Shown here: positions 57,323 to 64,000 of the stretch, one piece after another
How the letters are laid out: every line of letters begins with the position of its first letter
How positions within the stretch are numbered: position 1 is the first letter of the stretch
DNA from: Yersinia aleksiciae
Lineage (GTDB): Bacteria; Pseudomonadota; Gammaproteobacteria; Enterobacterales; Enterobacteriaceae
Length of the DNA: 64,000 bases
Direction of reading: 5' to 3'
NCBI RefSeq assembly: GCF_001047675.1
Contig: NZ_CP011975.1
Location: 557,710-621,709 of the forward strand
Translations under genes and position numbers: made by a program
Notes under the pieces: model-generated
Told to the model about the DNA's origin: nothing
The model's input: the letters and a program-made list of their open reading frames with translations, nothing else
The model's database searches: none

Positions 57323-59746
57323 ATGAATAACAATAAAAGAGCACTCACCGGCTCACTCAGTCGCCGTGAATTTATTCAAACATCCGCCGTAGTGACTGGG
57401 GCTGCGGCAATTGCTGGTTCCATCACTCTCCCTTTTTCAGCCCGGGCCGCGCCAGAACAGCCCGTAGTGGCTGCTGAGGAAACCATTAAATACAGCGCTT
57501 GTCTGGTCAACTGCGGTAGCCGTTGCCCACTGAAAGTACACGTCAAAAATGGCGAAATTATTAAAATTTCTAATGAAGCAATTTATGATGATTCCACCTT
57601 TGGTGAGCATCAGATTCGCCCCTGTTTACGTGGTCGTTCCGTCAGATGGAAAACATATAATCCAGATCGAGTGAAATATCCGATGCTACGCGTTGGTAAG
57701 CGCGGTGAAGGTAAATTCAAACGTATCAGTTGGGATGAAGCCACCACTATTGTGGCGGATAATCTGAAAAAGACCATTGCACAATATGGTAATGAAGCGA
57801 TTTATTACCAATATGGTTCCGGTTCTACTGGCGCTAATTTGCAGGGACGTAATGCCTGCAAAAGAATGCTGAGTTTACTCGGTGGTTTTCTTGATCAGCA
57901 CGGCACCTATTCCACCGCCCAAATAAATACGGTGATGCCCTATATCTATGGTAATGCCGACGAAACCTTGCTGGATGAAATTAAAAATTCAGATTTAGTG
58001 GTCATGTTTGGTCATAACCTGGCAGAGACGCGGATGTCAGGCGGTGGTCAATATATTGAAACAGTCCATGCGCTAGGAAAAAGCAAAGCCAAAGTCATTA
58101 TTATCGATCCCCGGATGACCGACAGCGTGACTACCCTTAATGCGGAATGGATACCCATATTCCCCGGCACTGATGCTGCACTGGTCGCTGCATTGGGATA
58201 TGTAATGATCAAAGAAAATCTGACCGACGAGAATTTCTTGAAAGAGTATTGTGTTGGCTGGGATGCCACAACATTGCCCGACTCCGCCCCCGCCAATGGT
58301 TCTTATAAAGATTACATTTTAGGAAACGGCATCGACGGAGTGGAAAAAACACCGGAGTGGGCCAGTGAAATAACCGGTATTGCTCCAGTGCGCATTATCC
58401 AATTGGCCCGAGAGCTAGGAAATGCCCGTGCAGCTTGGATCTCACAGGGTTGGGGCATTCAGCGTAGCGCCAACGGCGAGCAGGCCGCCCGCTCAATTAT
58501 GATGTTACCACTGATGACCGGAAATATTGGTCGGGCGGGAACCAATACTGGCGCTTGGGGTGGAAACGTGAAATATCCGGTGCCGGGATTTAGTATTCCA
58601 AATCCGGTCAAGACCGCCATCCCCTGTTTTATGTGGACAGATGCCATTTTCCGTGGCACCGAAATGACGGCGCAAAATGCCCACGTGAAGAATAAAGACC
58701 AACTCGATACCAATATTAAGTTTATGTGGAACTACGCCAGTAATGTTATTGGGAATCAGCACTCTGATCTGAATAGGACCCATCGCATTTTGCAAGATGA
58801 GTCGCTGTGCGAGTTTATTTTGGTGTGGGAAAACCACATGACCAACTCGGCCAAATATGCCGATCTACTCTTACCGGATGTCACCTCCGTTGAATCAAAT
58901 GATCTGATAGACAACTCCTACGCCAGTGGCGCTTATCACTATGTGACACGGCTACAAAATGCTATCGAGCCGCTATGGGAGTGTCGCCCGTCATATGATG
59001 TGTTAGCCGAAATCGCCACTAAATTGGGAATAGGTGATGCCTTTACCGAGGGCCATACCCAGCAAGAATGGATTGAGATCAGCTATAACAAAATGCGTGA
59101 GAAAAACCCGGCACTGCCCCCCTTCGAGCAGACCCAGGATCTGGGCATTATCGACCGTATTTATGCTGACAGTAGCCAATATATCGCGTTAAAAGAGTTT
59201 CGTGATGACCCGCTAAATCACCCGTTGAAAACTCCCTCAGGCAAAATTGAGATCTACTCTGAGGCACTGGCAACGCTGGAAAAGGAGTGGCAACTGTTGC
59301 CGGGTGATCGCATTACCGCCGTTGCAGAATATTGCCCGACGTTTGAAGGCGTCAGTGATGTCGAAACCCTAAAAACCTACCCGTTACAGATGACGGGTTT
59401 CCACATCAAAGGCCATACCCACTCATCCTATTACAACGTGGCCATGCTACGAGAAGCCGTACCGCATCAGTTTTGGATGAACCCGATTGATGCGCAGGCG
59501 CGGGGCATTCAACAAGGCGAAATGGTTGAAATCTTTAACAGCCGTGGCCGTATCCGCATCGCCGTCAAAATCACCGAAAGGGTATTGCCAGGGGTGATCA
59601 GTGTGCCACAGGGAGCATGGCGCAATCTCAACAAGGAGGGCATCGACGTGGGCGGTTGTATCAATACCTTAACCACGCTGCGGCCTTCGCCACTGGCGAA
59701 AGGTAATCCGCAACATACCAACCTCGTTGATGTAAAACGCGCATAA
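57323..59746 (+). CDS. dmsA: anaerobic DMSO reductase catalytic subunit DmsA
   Basis: An 807-residue molybdopterin enzyme that reduces dimethyl sulfoxide and related oxides as terminal electron acceptors. A Tat signal (LSRREFIQTSAVVTGAAAIAG, cleaved after ARA) precedes the N-terminal Fe-S site (CLVNCGSRCPLKVH, with CLRGRS). The expected serine Mo ligand lies in GTYSTAQIN, and the bis-MGD motifs FGHNLAETRMSGGGQY, ISQGWGIQRSANGEQAARSI and GFHIKGHTHSSYYNVAML follow. The close match to E. coli DmsA covers the full length. The frame opens at 57299; Met at 57323 has AAGG eight bases upstream, which fits best. It is followed by dmsB after 11 bp. Confidence 0.93.
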   Translation: MNNNKRALTGSLSRREFIQTSAVVTGAAAIAGSITLPFSARAAPEQPVVAAEETIKYSACLVNCGSRCPLKVHVKNGEIIKISNEAIYDDSTFGEHQIRPCLRGRSVRWKTYNPDRVKYPMLRVGKRGEGKFKRISWDEATTIVADNLKKTIAQYGNEAIYYQYGSGSTGANLQGRNACKRMLSLLGGFLDQHGTYSTAQINTVMPYIYGNADETLLDEIKNSDLVVMFGHNLAETRMSGGGQYIETVHALGKSKAKVIIIDPRMTDSVTTLNAEWIPIFPGTDAALVAALGYVMIKENLTDENFLKEYCVGWDATTLPDSAPANGSYKDYILGNGIDGVEKTPEWASEITGIAPVRIIQLARELGNARAAWISQGWGIQRSANGEQAARSIMMLPLMTGNIGRAGTNTGAWGGNVKYPVPGFSIPNPVKTAIPCFMWTDAIFRGTEMTAQNAHVKNKDQLDTNIKFMWNYASNVIGNQHSDLNRTHRILQDESLCEFILVWENHMTNSAKYADLLLPDVTSVESNDLIDNSYASGAYHYVTRLQNAIEPLWECRPSYDVLAEIATKLGIGDAFTEGHTQQEWIEISYNKMREKNPALPPFEQTQDLGIIDRIYADSSQYIALKEFRDDPLNHPLKTPSGKIEIYSEALATLEKEWQLLPGDRITAVAEYCPTFEGVSDVETLKTYPLQMTGFHIKGHTHSSYYNVAMLREAVPHQFWMNPIDAQARGIQQGEMVEIFNSRGRIRIAVKITERVLPGVISVPQGAWRNLNKEGIDVGGCINTLTTLRPSPLAKGNPQHTNLVDVKRA

Positions 59747-59757
59747 GGATTTGAATA

Positions 59758-60375
59758 ATGAAGCAATATGGTTTTTTTGTTGATTCCACCAAATGTACGG
59801 GCTGTAAGACTTGCCAGATTAGCTGCAAGGATGAGAAACACCTGGATCTTGGGCCGAAGCTGCGTCGGGTGTACGAATATGGCGGTGGCAGTTGGACGCA
59901 GCAAGGCAATATTTGGGTACAAAATGTCTTCAACTACTATCTGTCTATTGCCTGCAATCACTGCTCGTCCCCCACCTGTGTGACGGGCTGCCCAACCGGC
60001 GCAATGCATAAACGTGAAGAGGACGGTTTGGTGGTGGTGAATCAGGATCTCTGCGTCGGCTGCCGCTATTGCGAGATGCGCTGCCCTTATGGCGCGCCGC
60101 AATTTGATGCGAAGACAAAATTGATGACCAAATGTGATGGCTGCTATCAGCGGGTTGCCGAAGGGCATAAACCTGTTTGTGTCGAATCTTGCCCGCAACG
60201 TGCGCTGGATTTCGATGAAATCACGGTATTAAGAGATAAATATGGTGAAGAGAATGCCATTGCGCCACTACCACACGCGCATCTGACACAGCCCAATCTG
60301 GTCATCAGAAGTCATCGTGATGCTAAGCCATCCGGTGATACATCGGGCCGCATCCAAAATCCGGCGGAGGTATAA
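59758..60375 (+). CDS. dmsB: DMSO reductase iron-sulfur subunit DmsB
   Basis: A 205-residue protein with four [4Fe-4S] cysteine clusters: CTGCKTCQISCKD, CNHCSSPTCVTGCPTG, CVGCRYCEMRCPYGAP and CDGCYQRVAEGHKPVCVESCP. It carries electrons from DmsC to DmsA on the periplasmic side and is exported with DmsA by the Tat pathway as a complex. The length equals E. coli DmsB. It sits between dmsA and dmsC, with a one-base gap before dmsC. Confidence 0.95.
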   Translation: MKQYGFFVDSTKCTGCKTCQISCKDEKHLDLGPKLRRVYEYGGGSWTQQGNIWVQNVFNYYLSIACNHCSSPTCVTGCPTGAMHKREEDGLVVVNQDLCVGCRYCEMRCPYGAPQFDAKTKLMTKCDGCYQRVAEGHKPVCVESCPQRALDFDEITVLRDKYGEENAIAPLPHAHLTQPNLVIRSHRDAKPSGDTSGRIQNPAEV

Positions 60376-60376
60376 A

Positions 60377-61153
60377 ATGCATGAATTACCCTTGGTGTTT
60401 TTCACCGTGTTAGGGCAAACCGCTGTTGGGTTGTTTGCACTGGTGCTACTGAGCAACAAACTCGGTATGACGACACCTCAACAGCTCAAACAAGCCAATA
60501 TTGTTGGCCTGATTCTGGTGATTGTGGGCCTGATCGTCGGCACACTGCATGTTGGGCAACCCCTGCGCGCTGGCAATATGTTACTGGGCGTAGGCCGTTC
60601 GCCAATGAGCAATGAGATAGTGCTCAGCGGCCTGTTTGTTGCCATGGCGTGTGGCACGGTATTTTTCTCCGTCATCGTAAAAAATGCGGTACTAGCCACT
60701 CTGTGCAATGTGGCAACCGTGCTTTTCGGGCTGGCCTTTGCCTGGTCAATTACCCAAGTTTATCAGCTGACAACTGTGCCTAATTGGGATACCTCGTATA
60801 CCTCGCTGCAACTGTGGATGACCGTGCTAGTGGGCGGTGGCGCATTTGCCATGTTGACGGGTGCGCGTCAGTTGGGGGCATCAGCCCTGCTAATCGGAGC
60901 CATTGTGATACTGGTGAATAAGCCCGGTTACCTCAGCTTCCTCGGCCAAAGTGCCGTGGAACTCAGCAGCCAGCAAGCATGGCTCTGGGCCGTTCAAATC
61001 CTGCTGCTGACATTAGGTATTTTTGTGGCCGCCGCCGCATTGCTGAAAGATAAGATCCCACGAGCAACACTGGCGGTCAGTGCCTCGGCACTGGTTATCG
61101 GTGAATTGGCCGGGCGCATTGCATTTTATAATCTCTGGCAAGTACCGATGTAA
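60377..61153 (+). CDS. dmsC: DMSO reductase membrane anchor DmsC
   Basis: A 258-residue inner-membrane protein with about eight hydrophobic segments. The N-terminal MHELPLVFFTVLGQTAVGLFAL and the His of GTLHVGQPLRAGNMLLGVGRSPMSNEIVLSGLF are typical of DmsC, which oxidises menaquinol and anchors DmsAB. It is somewhat shorter than E. coli DmsC (287 residues). The frame extends upstream inside dmsB, but the ATG at 60377 matches the family and follows GGAGG. Confidence 0.93.
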   Translation: MHELPLVFFTVLGQTAVGLFALVLLSNKLGMTTPQQLKQANIVGLILVIVGLIVGTLHVGQPLRAGNMLLGVGRSPMSNEIVLSGLFVAMACGTVFFSVIVKNAVLATLCNVATVLFGLAFAWSITQVYQLTTVPNWDTSYTSLQLWMTVLVGGGAFAMLTGARQLGASALLIGAIVILVNKPGYLSFLGQSAVELSSQQAWLWAVQILLLTLGIFVAAAALLKDKIPRATLAVSASALVIGELAGRIAFYNLWQVPM

Positions 61154-61255
61154 CCTAATATTTTGATTTTGTTGATTTAAATATAACTCATTGATTAGCC
61201 ATAATAGATTGTGGCTAATCAATACTAAGATAATCGGGCCTGAAGAGAGCATATT

Positions 61256-61870
61256 TTGACGTTAATCACGACCACTCTGCCACGTATTTTAGGCGCACTT
61301 TTTTACTATCCACCACAGTCCGCGACAGTACAGCGCCTCTGGCCGTTACTACCTCAAATCGCCGAGATCTTCCCGTGGCCAAATTCGGCTAAAATTGCAC
61401 AATATTGCCAACAAATCCCCGCCATCACCCCCGAAAAACTGGAATATGACTTCTCGATTCTGTTTGAGGGACAAGGTGAGATGCCCGCCCCACCTTGGGG
61501 TTCAGTTTATTTGGATAAAGAAAATATGCTGATGGGAGCCAGCACACTGCAATATCGTGAATTTCTGTCCAGATTAGGACTGACAAGCCAGAGTGCCATC
61601 CGCGAACCGGAGGATCAATTTGGTTTGATGCTACTGGCTTGGGTGCATTTGGTGGAGCAGGATTCCACTCAGCAGCAACCTGGTGAGGCGGCGATGGCGC
61701 TACTCTCCGAGCATTTACTGCCTTGGGCCTATCGCTATCTTGAGTTGGTCCAAAATGCCCAGACCGAATATCAGGTCTATCCAATGTTGGCAAAAATCGG
61801 CGAGTGCTACCTGAAAACCCTGCAAACTGAATTGGGCCTGCATCCTCAGCTCCATGAGTTGTATCGGTAA
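61256..61870 (+). CDS. dmsD: TorD/DmsD-family redox enzyme maturation chaperone
   Basis: A 204-residue all-helical cytoplasmic chaperone that binds the Tat signal of DmsA until the cofactor is inserted. Family features are ILGALFYYPP near the N-terminus, EYDFSILFEGQGEMPAPPWGSVYLDKENMLMG, EPEDQFGLMLLAWVHLV and LSEHLLPWAYRYLELV (the E-P-x-D and L-P-W motifs). The only plausible start is TTG 61256, since no ATG occurs before the conserved region. It is separated from dmsC by 102 bp of AT-rich DNA, so a second promoter is possible. The assignment as DmsD rests on the family and its place after dmsABC. Confidence 0.85.
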   Translation: MTLITTTLPRILGALFYYPPQSATVQRLWPLLPQIAEIFPWPNSAKIAQYCQQIPAITPEKLEYDFSILFEGQGEMPAPPWGSVYLDKENMLMGASTLQYREFLSRLGLTSQSAIREPEDQFGLMLLAWVHLVEQDSTQQQPGEAAMALLSEHLLPWAYRYLELVQNAQTEYQVYPMLAKIGECYLKTLQTELGLHPQLHELYR

Positions 61871-61883
61871 TAAAGAAAAATCC

Positions 61884-62219
61884 ATGAACAGAGACGAGCG
61901 CTACTACAAAGCTTATATGGAGAGCCGGGTTATCAGCCGTCGGGGGCTATTTCGTGGCTTATTAAAGGGAGCCGTTGGCGACTCATCACCAACACCACCT
62001 GCAGCCACTCTCTATCCCGCCATAATAAACCCGTGCCAGAATACCTATATTTATTGTGATAGTTGTGCCGATTATTGTGAAAAACAAGCGCTTCTCTGGC
62101 AACCCCACCAGCCCCCCACTCTCGTTTATGAGCTGTGCAATGGGTGCGGCGAATGTGCTTTTAGGTGCCCAGCAATGGCGTTGGAGATGGCGTTAACTCG
62201 AGGGAAAGTCAGGGATTAA
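61884..62219 (+). CDS. NapF-like 4Fe-4S ferredoxin
   Basis: A 111-residue protein with two iron-sulfur regions. The C-terminal one is classical (LCNGCGECAFRCP). The N-terminal one is CQNTYIYCDSCADYCEKQA, where the first cysteine is seven residues before the CxxCxxxC group, an atypical spacing. A twin-arginine-like motif SRRGLFRGLLKG (residues 15-26) lies ahead, as in NapF, which nevertheless stays cytoplasmic. It probably helps load or activate DmsA. The ATG at 61884 is preferred; the longer frame would overlap dmsD. Confidence 0.78.
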   Translation: MNRDERYYKAYMESRVISRRGLFRGLLKGAVGDSSPTPPAATLYPAIINPCQNTYIYCDSCADYCEKQALLWQPHQPPTLVYELCNGCGECAFRCPAMALEMALTRGKVRD

Positions 62220-62245
62220 ATCAAATATGGCTGGGGGAATAACAA

Positions 62246-62269
62246 ATGCCCCCGCAACTTCAGGGGCAT
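62246..62269. terminator. hairpin after the dms operon
   Basis: ATGCCCC with GGGGCAT (loop of about ten) lies 27 bp past the ferredoxin gene and 16 bp past the convergent lipoprotein gene. It lacks a clear T-run on either side, so termination is only likely. Confidence 0.5.
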
Positions 62270-62284
62270 GGGCATTAAAGAGAG

Positions 62285-62941
62285 TTACTGAGCATCTTTA
62301 CCGTAATTCGGTGAACGCGGGCCATACAGAATACCGTTAGGCGTTCCTGCGGTCAGCATACGGGTGCTGGTAACACCGGCAATATCATGGCTGCGATCAG
62401 TCAGTGTATTACTGATTTGTGTGACCGCCGCTTGCACCAACATGCCGATGACGCCACCAGAAGAGTTATCGCCTTCATTGCTGGATGCCGTAGCACTGCC
62501 ACTCCACAACAATTTGCCGGTTCTCAAATCCACTAGTTTGGCATTTGCCGTGACACGAGTATCACTGGTGATAACCTGATAAGAGGTGCCATATTGCACC
62601 ACGGTGATGTACAGCACTGCATCTGCGCCAAAGATTTTATGCAGTTTGGCAGGGCTGGCAGCACTGATGTCGCCCGCATTCGTCATGCCATTTTGCTTAA
62701 ATGTCTCTTCCACGACGGCAACTGGCAGCACGTAATAGCCCGCTTCAGACAGTGGGTAAGTGACCTGAGACAACATGCCATGACTGGCAGCCACTTCTGG
62801 CGATTGGTTCTGTGGCAGCAAGACCAAAATACTCTTTGGTTTGCTTTGCTTAAATGCAGAATAGTCTTGCTGTACCGGCTTGGCACAGCCAGTCAGTAAC
62901 AGCGCCATCATGACAGCGCATATTGCGAAAATAGATTTCAT
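62285..62941 (-). CDS. DUF799 (GNA1162-family) lipoprotein
   Basis: A 218-residue lipoprotein (MKSIFAICAVMMALLLTGC, Cys19) with the DUF799 domain (KPKSILVLLPQNQSPEVAASHGMLSQVTYPLSEAGYYVLPVAVVEETF; GADAVLYITVVQYG). It resembles the Neisseria GNA1162 protein, whose fold is related to the TolB N-terminal domain. It is the last gene of a three-lipoprotein operon with CsgG-like and DUF4810 partners and overlaps the DUF4810 gene by four bases (ATGA). Probably outer-membrane anchored. Confidence 0.87.
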   Translation of the reverse strand: MKSIFAICAVMMALLLTGCAKPVQQDYSAFKQSKPKSILVLLPQNQSPEVAASHGMLSQVTYPLSEAGYYVLPVAVVEETFKQNGMTNAGDISAASPAKLHKIFGADAVLYITVVQYGTSYQVITSDTRVTANAKLVDLRTGKLLWSGSATASSNEGDNSSGGVIGMLVQAAVTQISNTLTDRSHDIAGVTSTRMLTAGTPNGILYGPRSPNYGKDAQ

Positions 62942-63294
62942 TTAAATGCCCCTTTATCCTTGCTCATCAAGAAATCCATAAACGGAGCAGACTCAGGGAA
63001 TGCCGTTTTCTCGGTATTGAATTCAGCCATCGCTAAATCTGTATGCCCAGTATTGCCATACAGCATGCCCAGATGAGCATGTAAGCCCGGAGGAACTGGC
63101 ATATTTTTCGCGCGTGACTTTTCAATATTCTCTTTTAAAGCAGCAATCTGCTGTTCAGGGCTGGCATCCGACTTATAGTAATCATAAATCGTTGCTTGAT
63201 AATTATCCCAGTTGTAAATAGGTTTCGGTGCCGTGGCGCAGCCTGCCAATACAGCGGCGGCCAGCAGCAGAGAGATCTTTTGCACTAATTTCAT
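62938..63294 (-). CDS. DUF4810 lipoprotein
   Basis: A 118-residue lipoprotein (MKLVQKISLLLAAAVLAGC, Cys19) with the DUF4810 sequence (PIYNWDNYQATIYDYYKSDASPEQQIAALKENIEKSRAKNMPVPPGLHAHLGMLYGNTGHTDLAMAEFNTEKTAFPES), a TPR-like helical hairpin. The start at 63294 matches the lipoprotein signal; the longer frame to 63360 would overlap the CsgG-like gene. It always occurs with the two flanking gene types, so a joint envelope complex is likely (inference). Confidence 0.87.
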   Translation of the reverse strand: MKLVQKISLLLAAAVLAGCATAPKPIYNWDNYQATIYDYYKSDASPEQQIAALKENIEKSRAKNMPVPPGLHAHLGMLYGNTGHTDLAMAEFNTEKTAFPESAPFMDFLMSKDKGAFK

Positions 63295-63341
63295 ATTGCG
63301 GTATCCATACTCATAGTTAGGAATTAATTCGCCGTTAACCG

Positions 63342-64000
63342 TTATTTCGTCGGTTGCCATGCACCAGATTCAATGCCAGCAACCAGATTGTTGACCGCTT
63401 CACGGATAGCCAAATCCAGCACCTTGCCATTCAAAGTTGAGTCATAGCTTGCTGTCCCACCAAAACCGATCACTTCGCGGTTGGATAGTTCATACTCGCC
63501 AGCACCCTGTGATGAGAACACCACTTCTGAGGTCTTCACATTGACGATATTCAGATTAACTTTGGCATAGGCAATCTGAGATTTACCCCGACCCAAAATG
63601 CCAAATAGCTGACGATCGCCCGTCTCTTTACGGCCAAACTCGGTCACATCGCCGGTCACGACATAGGTCGCGCCTTTCAATTGCTGACTTTGCCCTGAAA
63701 TGGCCGCTTCTGTTTTCAGCTCTTCCATATTGGTGCGCTCTAATACGTTAAAGCGACCCGTTTGTTGTAAGTGCGTCACCAGAATGGTTTTTGACTGGTT
63801 CCCTAAGCGATCGACGCCATCGGAGAATATTCCGCTCATATAGCTTGAACGGTTGTCAAATTTACCCACAGAAATAGGGCTGCGTGGGCCGTTATATTGC
63901 GTGCCGTAAGAGGCAACTTTTGCCACTTCTAACGAACGCGAGGATTCAGACGCGCATCCACTTAATAAGAACGCGGTTATTAAAGTGCAAGCGACAAGTA
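63342..64000 (-). CDS. CsgG/HfaB-family lipoprotein, 5' end cut by window
   Basis: The frame runs to the window edge without a start codon; at least 219 residues are visible. The N-terminus is a lipoprotein signal ending FLLSGC-ASESS, then the CsgG core (ISVGKFDNRSSYMSGIFSDGVDRLGNQSKTILVTHLQQTGRFNVLERTNMEELKTE, ATYVVTGDVTEFG, AYAKVNLNIVNVKTSEVVFSSQGAGEYELSNREVIGFGGTASYD). CsgG relatives form oligomeric pores or periplasmic rings at the outer membrane. No curli genes are adjacent; this is the separate CsgG-DUF4810-DUF799 lipoprotein operon. A GTG at 63926 is internal and not the start. Confidence 0.88.
   Translation of the reverse strand, partial: LVACTLITAFLLSGCASESSRSLEVAKVASYGTQYNGPRSPISVGKFDNRSSYMSGIFSDGVDRLGNQSKTILVTHLQQTGRFNVLERTNMEELKTEAAISGQSQQLKGATYVVTGDVTEFGRKETGDRQLFGILGRGKSQIAYAKVNLNIVNVKTSEVVFSSQGAGEYELSNREVIGFGGTASYDSTLNGKVLDLAIREAVNNLVAGIESGAWQPTK

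Overview
This window is a chromosomal segment of a Yersinia species, most likely one of the Y. enterocolitica-like environmental or enteric species rather than Y. pestis. The evidence is: an enterobacterial gene order with Yersinia-specific additions (a YfuABC/SfuABC-type iron ABC operon, a Flk-MnmC-FabB neighbourhood, separate ccmH and ccmI genes), proteins very close to but not identical with what I remember of the Y. pestis sequences (for example MnmC), a nearly full ERIC repeat, and a large palindrome of the kind described in yersiniae. No prophage, integron, CRISPR array or rRNA operon is visible. Organism assignment is inference, since no search was run.

Layout. (1) 1-2.7 kb: the 5' part of a copper-tolerance scsB gene (cut by the window edge), a small ScsA-like membrane protein, and divergent flk. 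(2) 2.7-7.3 kb: YbiR-type anion permease, a periplasmic histidine acid phosphatase (Agp-like), an amino-acid racemase (YgeA) and a PAS-GGDEF diguanylate cyclase. (3) 7.6-24 kb: a conserved block with fabB, mnmC, the prmB-aroC-mepA-yfcA-epmC-yfcL operon, smrB, an unusual repeat-containing small protein, sixA, fadIJ, yfcZ and fadL. Fatty-acid synthesis and degradation genes here share visible FadR and FabR operators. (4) 24-24.8 kb: a MazEF-type toxin-antitoxin pair inserted between fadL and mlaA and bracketed by two identical 34-bp terminator copies. (5) 24.8-32.7 kb: mlaA and the complete cytochrome c maturation operon ccmABCDEFGHI. (6) 33.1-34 kb: tRNA-Arg(CCU) (argW), an established island integration site, followed by a degraded island scar with a pseudogene fragment.

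(7) 34-41.3 kb: yjdM, a His-rich PadR regulator with DUF3861 partner, the ascG/ascFB beta-glucoside locus, and yceJ-yceI. (8) 41.5-45 kb: a four-gene MCE-type lipid transporter distinct from the canonical Mla system. (9) 45-51 kb: SmvA-type drug efflux pump with divergent TetR regulator and a perfect operator, then an amidohydrolase and an APC amine/amino-acid permease. (10) 51-56.7 kb: mltB, with a large palindrome over its stop codon, the Fur-box-preceded yfuABC iron transporter, and a DUF2127 membrane protein. (11) 57-62.2 kb: an anaerobic DMSO-reductase operon dmsABCD plus a NapF-like ferredoxin, preceded by an FNR-like site. (12) 62.3-64 kb: three lipoprotein genes (CsgG-like, DUF4810, DUF799), the first cut by the window end.

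Functional links: the ccm operon supplies c-type cytochromes, and the DMSO reductase extends anaerobic respiration. FadL imports, and FadIJ degrades, fatty acids under FadR, which also appears to act at fabB. MlaA and the second MCE operon both concern outer-membrane lipid homeostasis. The most unusual items are the tandem-repeat small protein at 16.85 kb, the terminator-flanked toxin-antitoxin cassette, the 147-bp palindrome at mltB, the phased operator array of the PadR gene and the argW scar.
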